NCBI GenBank assembly: GCA_022494885.1
Contig: JAGVSM010003627.1
Location: 1 to 64,000 of the forward strand
DNA from: Micrasema longulum
Lineage: Eukaryota; Arthropoda; Insecta; Trichoptera; Brachycentridae
Direction of reading: 5' to 3'
Length of the DNA stretch: 64,000 nucleotides
The translations under genes were made by a program, and so were the position numbers. Position 1 is the first letter of the stretch. Every line of letters begins with the position of its first letter. Shown one piece after another: positions 1 to 11,826 of the stretch. Under the pieces are notes generated by a model, which was not told where the DNA came from, did not search any database, and worked only from the letters and a program-made list of their open reading frames with translations.

Positions 1-308
1 CCTTAAATAATAAATGAATATACAACATCTTCGTGTCTTCAGCTGATCTGTTGGACTTTGAATATTTATTCTCTGTGTGCTACACTACATCGGCACATAA
101 AATATAGAAGTCTAGGCATCTACAGGGCGTATGACCTGGCATTGGCTGGTTTAAGTGGACACTTTACACGCTATGTAACACCTTCAATTCTTTCATCAGT
201 TTATGTTTGTTAAGTTAAAGAGCTGAAACCTTTCTTTATGCGGGTGAGATTCATCTGATTTAATAATTATTATGAGTTGTAGATGATTCCGAGTATACGG
301 AGTGTATA

Positions 309-681
309 TACAGGATGTTCTTTAAACCCTGTCAAATTCGAAACCACGATGATCAGTATGAGCTAGAAGACATATTGGCACATTAAAATACATTTTTTGA
401 ACGACTAAAATCTTTAAAATAAAAGATAAATAAAAAACAAATGGTTGCTTACCCCTGTATGGGAGAAACGAGGAGGGGGAGGGGGGAGCCCTATACACTG
501 TCAACCGCACAGCCGCGCCCCCCTCGCTTCTCCCCTGCAGAAGAGGGCAACCATTTGTTTTTTATATATATTTTTTTTAAATTTTCTTCGTTCTAAATAC
601 TTTTTTAATATGCTCATATGTCTACTTGCCCATACTGACCATCGTGGTTTCAGATGTGACAGGGTTTAAAGAACACCAGTA
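309..681. mobile_element. Foldback MITE family B, copy 1
   Basis: A long inverted repeat with arms of about 150 bp. It begins TACAGGATGTTCTTTAAACC and ends with its complement GGTTTAAAGAACACCAGTA. Inside each arm are ACCACGATGATCAGTATG and CAAATGGTTGCTTAC or complements. The centre is GC-rich. A second copy is at 13911-14275. Open frames over it are arm translations, not genes. Confidence 0.8.
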
Positions 682-689
682 TATATATT

Positions 690-1335
690 TACGTATATTA
701 CATTAACGAAACTCTTAAAGAACTAGAACATGTGACATACCTAGGACTCACAATGGACAGACAATTAAAATGGACAAAACACATAGACGGACTCACTAAT
801 ATAATGGCATCACTACACAGCCTCTTCTACAAAATTAAAGATTTTATATCAAGAAAGGAAAAAAATATGATGTACGAAGCCTATGTCAAAAGTAAATTGA
901 GTTACATGATCGCCTTCCGGGGAACTGGTAACAAGACAGACATAACAAGAATACAAAGACAACAAAATAAAATTCTGAAACTAACATACAACCTACCCTA
1001 CCTGACCTCTACGACTGAACTGTACAAAAAAAACACACCAGTTTGACATAAACTACTTGACTAAAATTGAGACCTTAAAAATTGTGCACAAAATAACACT
1101 GGGAAACATACAAGACGACGACATAATATTAGTCAAAAATGCTGACATACACAAATATAACACCAGACAACAAAAATACTATCATATTGAAAAAGCAAAG
1201 ACAAACACAGGACAGTCAAAAATACTACATAATGGACTTAAACACTACTACTTGAAAACTTTTAATGGAGTCAAATTTAAAATCAATCTGAAAAAGCACA
1301 TGATGACTGAACTAACTAGACTAGACGAGACATAA
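690..1335 (+). pseudogene. Non-LTR retrotransposon ORF2 C-terminal fragment
   Basis: The frame reads LKELEHVTYLGLTMDRQLKW and then a thumb/tail region up to 1046. One frameshift at about 1040 leads into FDINYLTKIETLKIVHKI and on to a stop at 1335. VTYLGLTMDRQLKW is the usual segment after the catalytic core of insect non-LTR reverse transcriptases. The 5' end is cut off right after foldback element B copy 1. Confidence 0.8.
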
Positions 1336-1831
1336 AATGACTAGACAATATTAAATTTCTAATTTAACCCTAACGGGTTTTTTAAAATTGTAAATAAATA
1401 TTTAAAAAAAACATAATATTTCACAATTTCCTAGGAAAATACATTTTTTAACGGTTTCTGGGCCGGGTTTACTGTTTATTTCCTCTTTGTATTTTGCTTC
1501 TTGCGGCGAATGTCAACACTGTGTTAAGAGTTACGCCATGTTTTCCCGCTCACAACCGTAACGTTCTAGGAAAAGTGGCATTAAAAAGAAATTCGTTTTA
1601 CGTCAGTTTGACGTAATTCCGAGAAATCGCCGGCTTTGTGTCCGAGTCCCCAGAGTCCAATCATTTCTTACAGCAGCCGAATTATTTAGATTTTCTGTGT
1701 TGTACTTTGACGTAGCAAATTATTGACGTATACAAGAAATTGAATGTCGAATCGCCGGCCTACAGCACTTTAAAAACTTGTTAGTCCCACACTTACTTTT
1801 GTTCGGGGTTTTAAGTCCCATCAAAAAGAAT
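1336..1831. other. LINE 3' UTR with small hairpin, then unexplained DNA
   Basis: About 25-40 bases after the retrotransposon stop is AACCCTAACGGGTTTTTTAA, a short stem-loop, then an A-rich stretch. From about 1430 to 1831 I recognise nothing. Confidence 0.4.
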
Positions 1832-3442
1832 CTGATAACTTGTATAGCGCCATTTTCGTAATATAATACTTCAAGGGCGCTTTTCAAAGTGATTCTACAT
1901 AATAATAAATTCAATTGAAGCTTTCAAATTTGTAATTTAAGCAAAACAATTTATTTTGTTATTAAAAGCTACGGATTAATTCGAATGATTTAGAGAACAA
2001 GTGGGTTTGTGGGGAGAACAATCACTATTACGTTATTCACCTGTCTCTATTCTTTATAGGGATTTTAAGGGTAATCTCCTCAACAGAATCCCTCCTTTTT
2101 CCTATTTTATCCTAATCTTTTCTTATCCTTTTCATCCCCCCTAACGCCTTGGGAACGAAATCATTGTTATTTAATTTAACTCTCTTGTATGATATTTTTT
2201 AAATATTTCTATATGCTCATACATATTTTTAATCTGTTCATTATCCAAAAAGTATTTTAAAGTCGTGAAAAACTTTAATTGGACTCATACATTATATTAT
2301 AATACGAATCGTTTATAAGTTTTCTGTTGTTTTTATAAATAAATAAATAAAATATAAAATAAAATAAAAAAAATCCGAAATATCACTTCACTGTCACAGC
2401 CTCGCACCTCTGCTGTAGCTCAATCACAAATAACTATCGACGTGCTTAAAAACATGCTTAGCATTTGAGCAATCACAATGAACAATAATGAACATGCTTA
2501 AGTTATCGCAGTCATAAGTCAACGCGTGTGTAATCTCTAAGTCAACGCTCGTGTCGGTTTGTTTTTTGTTTTCCTCGTAAATAAATACCGTTCATTGGCG
2601 AAAAATTGGCGTTTACTATAAAAAATAATACAAAATATTGCATTTGCAAAATAGTAATTAATATCTAATACAAAAAAAGTGATAATTAAATTAAAAACAA
2701 AACTAAGGCGATTGCTTTTCTTGACATTTGGCTTGCCAACCGCCGGCTAAATGCAATAAATAGCATGATAAATAATAAATAAATAAATCGAAATAGCAGT
2801 TTTAGAATATTTTGTATATTTACACCAGTGAAATTCAAATATGTGATTGCGCAGCAGGATTATACGTCGCGAAACGTTAATATTTTGACATTTAGTATTA
2901 GGTGTTCACGGATGTTCCATTGTGATCGCGAATACGATAAACAACCCTAGTGAGAAATTGTTATCACGTCGCTTGTTAGCACGTCGATAGTTATTTGTGA
3001 TTGAGCTACTGGAAGAGCATTCCATGCCATAGGGCCTGCGACCGCAAACGCGCGTTCACCGAATTTATTGCGCTATTAGCGTATATGTATAATAACTTTT
3101 CCTCTCGCCGTAGACGTAGCTGATCTAAGCGTTAGGCTATGGCCTAAGGTGACATCGAGAGCTAAGGCGACCGAATTAGCGATTTGGTGTCCGGCTAGAC
3201 AAGCGACAAGCCAAAACGCCTGTCAGCGTATCAGCTAGTTCGTCTGGAATGCATAGTTCCCTAAGATACTCCCGACCAATGCTGTGGAGTGACTTATCCA
3301 TAAGCCAACAGAGTTTGTATTTGACCCTCTGTGGAAAACGTAGCAGTATAATTCCCGAATATACAAATACGAGTAGGTATAAAATTAGATTGGTCTGTAT
3401 AAGTATGCCTTTTCCCGAATGATTCTGTAACGTGTAGTGCAT
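1832..3442 (-). mobile_element. CR1/L2-like retrotransposon 3' end, interrupted by a MITE
   Basis: Read on the minus strand: KYKLCWLMDKSLHSIGREYL then RELCIPDELAD (about 3330-3220), then a frame reading [17 protein letters not shown], the usual end of CR1/L2 reverse transcriptases. The 3' UTR ends CCTTGAAGTATTATATTACG and GGCGCTATACAAG. The MITE of family C (2413-3012) splits it within AWNALP. A related copy lies at 40569-41210 and a short 3' end at 39331-39402. Confidence 0.75.
2413..3012. mobile_element. MITE family C, copy 1
   Basis: About 600 bp with ends CTGTAGCTCAATCACAAATA and TATTTGTGATTGAGCTACTG, followed inwards by ACTATCGACGTGC. It is inserted in the CR1/L2-like fragment; the related fragment at 40.8 kb shows the same sequence without it (CCTCTGCTGGGAGAGCATTC). 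No coding capacity. The TIR start CAGTAGC is hAT-like but no clear 8-bp duplication is visible. Confidence 0.82.
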
Positions 3443-4005
3443 TGATCAATTTGGATGTGAAGAGGTAAAAATATTAATATATCCAATATCCACGTAAAAT
3501 TATTTCATAATTCACTTTTATTAACCGACCGAAGTTTCGGTTTCGGACAGTTTCAGCTGCGGTTTCGGCCGAAAATTGGCCGAGTTTGAGTAAAGTGTCA
3601 TTGAAATATTTAATGTTTTCAGCTACGAATAAGGAAGATGTGCAAAAAAGTAACTCGTGTTACAAAATATCAAATATAAAAAACAAACAAAAAATTATCG
3701 TTTACAACACGTGTTTTGCAGGCAGCATTATGTAATGTCAGATTTCATAATATACATAAATGTTTGTGATATGAATTGCTAAATTCAATCCCATGTGTTT
3801 TTATCCGTTAACTATGCGGTTTTATCATGATTTTAACATGTTCTATTCGACACTTATCTTTATATGAGATTCGTAATAATTAATCAAAATAACCGCATCG
3901 CATTTCCGTCATTCGGTTTTACTTCTAATCTAGCAGTAAAAAATTAATAATTCGATTGCAGAATGTTTTTTCACTATTTTTTTTCAATATTAAAAATACA
4001 AATAA

Positions 4006-4055
4006 ACCATCACGCCGTTTCTCTGAAGGGGTAGGCAGAGAGGATAAAACCACAT
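4006..4055 (-). mobile_element. Short 3' end of YPYGE-type non-LTR family
   Basis: The sequence CCATCACGCCGTTTCTCTGA plus AGGGGTAGGCAGAGAGGATA is the antisense of the terminal [10 protein letters not shown] coding end found at 6.1, 11.8, 16.0 and 57.2 kb. Only about 50 bp remain. Confidence 0.65.
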
Positions 4056-4058
4056 CGA

Positions 4059-4200
4059 ACTTTGAACGATATCACTAGTTCATGTGAATCAACCAATGAT
4101 ACGAGAGTTGTGAAAGATTTCTGGTTTACTTACCGTCAACGGACCAATCGGCAGAACTGACTGAAAAGAAGCGGTATAGAACTTGAGACGTCACGGAGTT
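4059..4200. repeat. Dispersed repeat P, copy 1
   Basis: About 140 bp shared with 48323-48463: CACTAGTTCATGTGAATCAA, CCAATGATACGAGAGTTGTG and CCGTCAACGGACCAATCGG. No coding frame or terminal repeats seen. Confidence 0.6.
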
Positions 4201-4390
4201 ATTTCAGAAATATACATTATATAGTCTATTGACAAATAAAAAACCTCTGAACTTCCTCATTGACAGTTTAATCATCCAGTTTTTCTCCCATTCTTGGACG
4301 TTTCAGTTCTTTCATACAGTTATCGATATACACCTCCGTACATGAGTAAATACCACCGAATATGCTACTAAAGATGTTAACATCCTATAT

Positions 4391-4988
4391 CAGTAGCTTA
4401 ATCGCAAATAACTATCGACGTGCTAATAAGCGACGTGCTAACAATTTTTCACCGTGGTGTTTTATCGTATTCGCGATCACAATGGGACATCCGTGAACAC
4501 CTAACATTAAATGTCAAAATATTTACGTTTCGCGACGAATAATCCTGCTGCGCAATCACATATTTGAATTTCACCGGTGTAAATATGGAAAATATTCCAA
4601 AACTGCTATTTTTATTTATTTGCTTATTATGTATCATGCTATTCATTGCATTTAGCCGGCGGCGGCCGTTGGCAAGCCAAATGTTAAGAAAAGCAGTCGC
4701 CATAGTTATTGTTTATTATTTAATTGTCACTTTTTTGTATTAGATGCTTTTTATTATTTTGCAAATGCAATATATTGTAATTTTTTTTTACAGTAAACGC
4801 CGGTATTTCACCAGTGAACTGTATTTAATTACGAGGAAAACAAAAAACAAACCGACACGATCGTTGACTTAGAGATTACACACTCGTGACTGCTATAACT
4901 TAAGCATGTTCATTATTGTTCATTGTGATCGCTCAAATGCTTAAAATCTTTTTAAGCACGTCGACAGTTATTCGTGATTGAGCCACAG
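4391..4988. mobile_element. MITE family C, copy 2 (inverted)
   Basis: Ends CAGTAGCTTAATCGCAAATA and ATTCGTGATTGAGCCACAG. The interior is the reverse complement of copies 1 and 3 (for example AGCCGGCGGCGGCCGTTGGC). About 598 bp, no coding capacity. Confidence 0.82.
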
Positions 4989-5005
4989 ACCTACTCTCGA
5001 ATGCG

Positions 5006-5715
5006 GGTTTCAGATATGAAATCCCTATTTTGTTAAGGATATCGACTTGTTGGAAAGAGTCCAAAGACGATCCACAAAGTTGTCGCCGAGCCTAAAACGG
5101 CTTCCATATGTGGAGACACTGGAAACTCTTGGTCTTACAACGCTGCAGGATCGGCGAGAAAGGGTTAACAAGCTCTGTTATTCTGAACCGCTCTCGCGGC
5201 CGTAGAAAACACTTTTATCTAAGGAAAAAAAAAATAAAGAAAAATAAGAAACCTGCTGACAAGCCGGTTTCGCGGTTTAGTGGGTTTCATTATTTTTCAT
5301 TTTATATTTTCTGTACACGTTTTTACCTTATTTAATAAAAAAAATATTTAAAAAATCTCGTGTATTTACATACAAAACACGCGGGATAAAAGTGTTTACT
5401 ACGGCCGCGAGAGCGTTTGGAATATCACCCCTGATGACATACAAGATAGTCAACAGTCACTATAGCTGCCCAAATTTTGAGCCCATGTTCAAGCTTCAAC
5501 AAAATGCTCGTCTTCGAAGCCACAGTCTCAGGCGAGATTCAATCCAAATCCAAGGAAGCATTTTCTGAGCAATAGGGTGAATGATGGTTGAAATAAGCTG
5601 CCGCAAGAGCTGATCTTAAGGTGTAGTCTCAATAGGTGCAAAAATGGAGTAGATTTGTTTCGAAAAGTTAAAGTGCGCCAACAACTAAATTTCTTAAATA
5701 TTGATTTAAGCATAT
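5006..5715 (+). pseudogene. CR1/L2-type reverse transcriptase tail, split by a MITE
   Basis: DIDLLERVQRRSTKLSPSLK then ETLETLGLTTLQDRRERV, broken by the element at 5186-5419, then TYKIVN, ARLRSHSLRR, and in another frame KHFLSNRVNDG and NKLPQEL. One Trp codon of the usual DGWN reads TGA. This is the conserved end of CR1/L2-group ORF2. Confidence 0.75.
5186..5419. mobile_element. MITE family K inserted in the retrotransposon tail
   Basis: About 235 bp with terminal inverted repeats AACCGCTCTCGCGGCCGTAG and CTACGGCCGCGAGAGCGTTT, extending inwards into AAACACTTTTATC. The reverse transcriptase frame resumes on the other side. An AT-rich interior has no gene. Confidence 0.75.
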
Positions 5716-6074
5716 CAGCTTTAAGCTGCTCGCTTAAAATTAATATGATAATAATAATGGTTTTTAACCTGTTGATTATCTATATAAACACCGGTGTTTT
5801 GTGCGCCACTTGTTGCGAACAAAGATTCTGCCAAAATACGTAATGAAACCTGTTATAAATGTCAGCGTTAGCGTTACTGCAATTTACGTGTAGAATTACC
5901 TAAAACCTGATTTTCTATAATAGTGACATTTGATGCCTTTTCTTTAATATATTTTTTGTGACTTCGACACTTAGTGTCATACCGAAAACGCTTTCCTTCT
6001 TTTTTGCTACAGTATAACGTAAATAAGCTTATCATCTCAATGTTAAATAAACTAATAAAAACAACTAACTAACT

Positions 6075-6600
6075 AACTAACTAACCATCACGCCATTTCC
6101 CCAGAGGGGTAGGCAGAGAGGATAGAACGCTACACCACTCTGTCCTGGCACACTTCCTTTGCTTCCTTCACATTCATACATCTTCTCATGCACGCACGTC
6201 GATTATTCCGACTTTTCACATGACCACTTTCAAGAATTTGTTGTACTTGATCATGCCATGTCTTTCTCGGCCTTCCTCGACTTCTACAACCAGACACATT
6301 CGCATCATAAATCTTTTAGCCGTTCTTTCATCATTCATTCGCTCCACATGACCGAACCATCGCAAAAGACCTTTCTTAATTTTGTCGATAATGCTTAACC
6401 CAGCCTTGCATTCTGCTCTAATTTTGACATTAGGGCACCTATCATACATTGTTTTTCCGCACATTCGCCTGAGGGATCGCATTTCAACAGCATTCAGTCT
6501 ACTTTCGTCCCTTTTTTTCCAACTCCATGCTTCGCTTCCATACATTAGGGTTGGTACCAGAACTCCATTATGAAAAACAACATTTCAATATTGATGCTTT
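6075..6600 (-). pseudogene. YPYGE-type non-LTR ORF2 tail, (GTTA)n end
   Basis: Minus strand: [56 protein letters not shown], then a frame break and SLPTPLGKWRDG at the end. The 3' tail is (GTTA)n at 6066-6087. One internal 109-codon frame survives (6545-6216). Confidence 0.82.
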
Positions 6601-6604
6601 TTTC

Positions 6605-6850
6605 ACATGCATCGTGCCAATCCACCCGGCCCGGTAAAATTAGAGAGAGTGGGGGATACTTATTAACTTTTTTTTTCGTTTTATTTATTTGGTTTCGTTT
6701 GGATTGAACATTTTGCTAAATGAAATCAAATGTAGATTAGTCGGCCTCGTGGTGTATTGGTTTGTCCTTTTACATGCCAATTGATTATTCGATAAAATTC
6801 AATCCACCCTATGTTATTTTATTAGGCCGGGTGGATTTTTGATGTGATGT
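6605..6850. repeat. tRNA-headed repeat with GGGTGGATT motif
   Basis: GTCGGCCTCGTGGTGTATTG at 6740 looks like a SINE head; about 50 nt later come AATCCACCCTATGTTATTTT and AGGCCGGGTGGATTTTTGAT. A related AATCCACCCGGCCCGGTAAA lies at 6616. The same pairing of head and motif occurs at 9225-9352 and 55905-56007 on the other strand. Confidence 0.5.
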
Positions 6851-6960
6851 AAAAGCGGTCTATAAGACATGAATAAATTCCTGGGGATATAAAAAATATT
6901 TTGTATTCTTTATGTATTTACCCTACTTAACATATTTTTCGGACCGTAAGTAGCATTTTT

Positions 6961-7128
6961 TTATTATTTATATCACTACAGAGATGGGTAGAATTTTTGT
7001 TTCAAGATTATGGATATTCGAGCGTTTACAGGGCTTATGACCTGTCATAGGTTGGGTTCAAGTGGCCACTTTTATGTAGAATTCTACAACAAAAATTCTA
7101 CCCATCTCTGTAGTGATATAAATAATAA
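6961..7128. mobile_element. Repeat family A copy with perfect 41-bp arms
   Basis: The left arm 6961-7001 and right arm 7088-7128 are exact reverse complements (start TTATTATTTATATCACTACA). Between them is the family A core GGGCTTATGACCTGTCATAG and AAGTGGCCACTTT. Confidence 0.85.
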
Positions 7129-7307
7129 TATACCTACTCCCCCTTGGGATAAAAAACCCAGAATTGTGTGTGTATAAATATGTAAATATATATACATACC
7201 AAAATAATATAGCATTTTTTTTACTTTGAATATTCAATCAAAAAATTGCGTGCGTCTTATCGTCCGCAAAATGCGTTACATATGATAAACTTGGTATGTA
7301 GTTTGTA

Positions 7308-7385
7308 TTTTGGAATACCATCCTTATTCTACCACTATGCCCAGGCGTAACTTTATACCTGGTTTATAAGCACGACCCTTAGTGT
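7308..7385. repeat. Fragment of MITE family Q
   Basis: ATACCATCCTTATTCTACCA and TAACTTTATACCTGGTTTAT match the right end of the 1-kb element at 42093-43130. Confidence 0.55.
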
Positions 7386-9224
7386 ATTAAAAAAAACTTT
7401 TTTACTTTAGAAATTATTTGACGTTTATTTTTAATGAACACTGGGTCTCAAAACTCTCAAACTGATGATAAATCTAAAAAAATATTTTTCTTCATCCGCA
7501 TCGTTGAAACAATTTTATCGAGTTTCATACTGTGGAGAGCAACACCAAAAGCCGCATGGTTGGCAGTGCCGAACCCCGCTTTGATCCGCAACGCGTAAAC
7601 ACGAAAGTATTCTAAGTTCTAGAACAAAACAAGAACTAACACGGTTCTCAAACCAGACTTAAAATATACAACCCCTGAAAACAAAATATAAGAGGTCATT
7701 TTTTACCCTCGGAGTATCATTTTTATTATGTTTTATTCCCTAAGAGTTCAAGGAAAAACTCGTCAGTTTTATTTATAGACGTATTTAAAATTTTGCTTTT
7801 GACGTTTGTTTAAAAAAAAGCAGACAAAAATGGGCAATTATCATGGATTTTTTTTATTAGCTAATAAATTAATCTAAAAAATCACAAGCCGATCGGTACT
7901 TTTCTTATTAAAATCTGTTAAGAAATAAAGGATTAAATTCTAGTAATTTGAATGGTGCCAAAAACAAACAATTCGTGACGTCATCGAGTATGACGTCTTC
8001 GGATGTTTTTGACGTCATCAGATTGTTTTCATCAATGTCTGTGGATTTTATAGAGTATTGTAGATAGCTTCCTTTTTCTATGTGTCGTTTGTTTAGATTT
8101 TCGGCGTCCTGTCACTTATCAAACGCTACGAGTTGTGATTGATAATTTTCATGATACATTGATAATTCAATTTATCATTATCATAATAAATTGATATTTA
8201 GAAGAGGTTGAAAACCATAAAATAATAAAAGAAATTCGAGTTGTAAGATGTAATCCGTTTTCACTTTCATCTGTCAGTGCATGGAACTGGAGTGTGGAGT
8301 GGGTAAGCAGGGGGGGCTTAAGATAATATGCATAGAGAACTCTCCTTATATTTCTATCTGTGGCCTGTGGCATTACCAACATTAAAATGAATGCATTACT
8401 CGTGATTTCTGTGACAAAATTTAATACCAACTTGAGAAACGATCGTTTTCGAAGACCTTATTTTCGAAACAAAAATAATGAATGAAAATATTCATTATAA
8501 GGGCTTATATAAACACTAGAAGAACCTTTAAAAAATCTTTTATTTGTAGAGTAGGTTAAATCCGATATTCCCCCCGAGTGATAATACCCTATTGTAAATA
8601 ATAAATTGCAACTTAAAAAAAAATGCATAAATATAAAGCTAAAAAGTTTCAGAATACTTAATACTTCTGTGGCTTGGAACGAGAAGGGCCAAGGCCAGAA
8701 TGTATTTTTTTCTTGACACCATTTTATAGACATAGAGGGTCGATTGATAGAAATTGAAATGAAAAATTGTATATTTTAAAAATGAATTTGTACGCGTTTG
8801 AAAGTTGCTAGTGTTTAGCGGAAGTAAGAACGTTTAAAAACGAATTTTTATTTAATATCTATAATTTGAAAAACTTTCATAAATAAATATTAATCTTTAT
8901 TTTAATTTGCAGATAAAATTGAAGCTAAATGTTAACTTCCCATTGTAGTCGGGGGCCCAGTAATATATTGCATCAAACTTCCTCTTATTAAATGATAGGC
9001 CGACCTTCGTACACTATATTCAATTCTATTGGATAAAAATGGTACGTTTTGATTATGATTTATAGTTTATAGGTACTAATCAATCTCAGGTTATGAAATG
9101 TAATTCAATTTAGTATTGCGTGCAAGAGGCACACGTATTATCCTAGATCTAGATACTAGGCTAGGTACTCTCGATTAGAGTAGCAAATATTCGTGATCTT
9201 CGATAGGCCGTTTTCACACCTCAT
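7386..9224. other. Unexplained AT-rich DNA
   Basis: No gene, splice-compatible exon or repeat is recognised. Open frames near 8167-8733 (87 and 91 codons, minus) have no recognisable motif and AT-driven composition. Confidence 0.4.
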
Positions 9225-9352
9225 CAAAAACCCACCCGGTCCGATAAAATTACATAGGGTGGATTGATTTTCATCGTATTATAATTATTTTTTTGAACTA
9301 TTTTGTTTATTTAGTGACAGAAAAACGCACTAACCACTACGCATTGAGGAAT
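9225..9352 (-). repeat. tRNA-headed repeat with GGGTGGATT motif
   Basis: AACCCACCCGGTCCGATAAA and AGGGTGGATTGATTTTCATC match 6795-6842 in reverse. The head follows as AAAACGCACTAACCACTACG (antisense). Confidence 0.5.
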
Positions 9353-9417
9353 TTCGACCTGAGAGTAGAAAATATATCAATTAAACGAAAAAATAAAATA
9401 GTGAACAAGTCTATTAT

Positions 9418-9854
9418 ACAATATTTTAAGTTAGTCCAAGTGTTTGTAGACAAAAGACCAGATTTCACCCCCTAGAGGGTCATTAAGATTAACGAATTAC
9501 AACAGTGGTGAAGAACATTTAAGAGAAGGTAATATGGAAGTCTAGGCATTTATAGGGCTTATGATCTATCATTGGCTGCTCACCGTTTTGTCTGTTTGAA
9601 CATCCATATTTCTTCAATTCTTCCATGTGTTGATTTTACTGAAGTTAAAGAGTTGAAATCTTTATTGTTGTGAAGAGATTCATCTGATCGAATTATTTCT
9701 CATACTAATTTCCTATTTTTTAAACTTCTTAATGGTAAATGTTACACAGTGTGTAAAGTGGCCACTTAAACCAGCCAATGACAGGTCATAAACCCTGTAT
9801 ATGCCCAGACTTCCATATTCTCCACTCTAAAACGTTCTCCATCTCTGTTGTAAT
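9418..9854. mobile_element. Repeat family A copy with adjoining W segment
   Basis: From 9496 to 9854 the ends are ATTACAACAGTGGTGAAGAA and TTCTCCATCTCTGTTGTAAT. The core appears twice in opposite orientation (GGGCTTATGATCTATCATTG and CAATGACAGGTCATAAACCC). The preceding W segment at 9418-9490 carries TGTTTGTAGACAAAAGACCA and CCCCCTAGAGGG. Confidence 0.7.
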
Positions 9855-9884
9855 TTGTTTAGTCTATAATATTTTGAGTATCTA

Positions 9885-10096
9885 AATTTTTGTTTACAAA
9901 AACCGGATTTAACACCCTTAGGAGTAATAATTATTAATATAATACAACAGAGATGAAGAACATTTTAAATAAGGTAATATAAAAGTCTATGCACTTACAG
10001 GGCTTATGACCCGTTGAATTGAAGCAATATAGACGTTTAAAGGCAGAATGGTGAATGTTAGACAGTGTCAACTTCAACCAGTCAATGACAGGTGAA
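9885..10096. repeat. W segment plus partial family A copy
   Basis: TTTGTTTACAAAAACCGGAT and CCCTTAGGAGTAATAATTAT are followed by ATACAACAGAGATGAAGAAC, CTTACAGGGCTTATGACC and an inverted trace CAGTCAATGACAGGTG. Confidence 0.6.
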
Positions 10097-11130
10097 AAAT
10101 TAAATAATGTGTGGATAAGTTCGTCCGCCTAAGAAAATTGAGTGTGTATAAAATGTACAAAATATCAAAACAGTATTATTGTTTTGAAACTCTGTTCATA
10201 TGTTTTTTTTTTTTAATGTATGATTTTACTAGTAAAAATAAAACTCCAATTTATTTCAATGTATTCTAATGAATTACAGAATTTTAAATTGATTTGGCCA
10301 AATGCCTCAATCCATTTTACTTATACACGCCTCCATTATCCATTTTTTATAGTCGTTTTAAAAATATTTTATCGTTAGTTATTTTGTCAACGGACTGTGG
10401 AAGTAGGTTATAGTTTACAATTATTGCAAAAGCGCAGTCAGGAATACAATATATTTAAGAAAGATGTGAAAAGTTACATTTATAATTCTTCTTTGTGTAG
10501 CACTGATTAACCTAGCCGGACCGAAGGGAGGGATTCGAATCCTCCATAGACCGATTTTTATTCGATAGCTGAAGTATTATTAAAGCTATTTGCCGTACAT
10601 TTTTTGCAATCGTGAAATTAATAGAAAGAAGCATCTTTCTGTTTTTGTTTTTAAATTTAAAACAAAAAGACGTAAATAATACAAGGGTTAATTTCACTTT
10701 ATTTACCTAAGCATTCGGCAAACCAACAAAAATGAATAAAATACACGAATGAGTAAAATATGTGTACGCGAAAACATGAATTAATTATTGCACGGTCATC
10801 AATACTTCTAACGTTTTATTCTTCTGACGCCACAGTGAAGTAGGCGTTGGGGTCGTGTGGTCCCCCCGTTCGGATCATGTGTAATTTTTATATGTTTAGT
10901 GAGGGAAAGGTTAAAAACACCGTTTATATATTTTTTTGTAATTTATATACTATCCTAAAAATATTAATAATTAAAAATAATATAAAAAAGCTATTGTAAG
11001 ACGTCACTCTCCATTATGTACACTAGAATTGTTTTTTTTCTTTTACGTAATGGTAAATGTTTGTGTAAATATGTGTATTTAATTCATATAAAAATGTATT
11101 TAGTAGTAATATTGTATACTTATATTTGTT
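10097..11130. other. Intergenic DNA with one tRNA-like patch
   Basis: Mostly AT-rich and unrecognised. At 10505-10552 GGAGGGATTCGAATCCTCCA resembles a T-arm/B-box, but there is no full cloverleaf that I can draw, so no tRNA gene is called. Confidence 0.35.
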
Positions 11131-11826
11131 ATCCGAATGAAAATAAGTGAAATAAGAAAACAAGTAGAAGAATTTTTGTATCTGGGAAGCATGTTTTCAA
11201 GAGATGGAAGAGTAGAAAAAGATGTTGAAAGAAGAGTGAATGCGGACAACAAAATGAACGGAGCACTAAGCACAGTAATTTCTATTAAAAATATGTCAAT
11301 CGAAGCTAAACTGGCAGTGCACAACGGAGTTTTAGTCCCAACACTTATGTATGGAAGTGAAACATGGAACTAGCAGAGGAAGGATGAAAGCCGAGTGAAC
11401 GCGGTTGAAATGCGATCTCTTAGACGAATGTGTGGGAAATCAATGTATGACAGGGTTACGAATGATGAAATCAGGCGAGAGTGTTAATCTGAGTCAAGTA
11501 TAATTGATAAGATTAAGAAAGGGTCTCTGAGATGGTTTGGTCACGTAGAACGAATGGACGACGAAAGAATGGTAAAACAAGTATATATGGCGAAAATGAA
11601 CGGCAACATGAGACGAAGACGACCGAGGGAAACGTGGCACGATCAGATAAACCAAAATCTTAAGTCTGGTCATGTCAAAAGCAGACAGAACCAAAGGGCA
11701 TGTATGACAAGATGTATGAATGTGGAACAGGCTAGGATTGTATGCCAGGATAGACGTGTGTGGCGGTCCATTCTCTCTGCCTACCCCTACGGGGAAATGG
11801 CGTAATGGTAGTAGTAGTAGTAGTAG
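11131..11826 (+). pseudogene. YPYGE-type non-LTR ORF2 tail, nearly intact, (TAG)n end
   Basis: One frame runs from about 11137 to 11805 with only two stops: a TAG at 11371-11373 where the family has Trp (SETWN then QRKDES) and a TAA near 11485. Motifs: [66 protein letters not shown] and [12 protein letters not shown]. It ends in ATGG(TAG)n. Confidence 0.85.

Noticed and set aside
5108..5335. 75-codon frame with Lys-rich end
   Set aside because: It joins an out-of-frame LINE tail to the interior of a MITE.
8167..8733. Two minus frames of 87 and 91 codons as candidate genes
   Set aside because: No domain, no splice-compatible partners, AT-driven composition.
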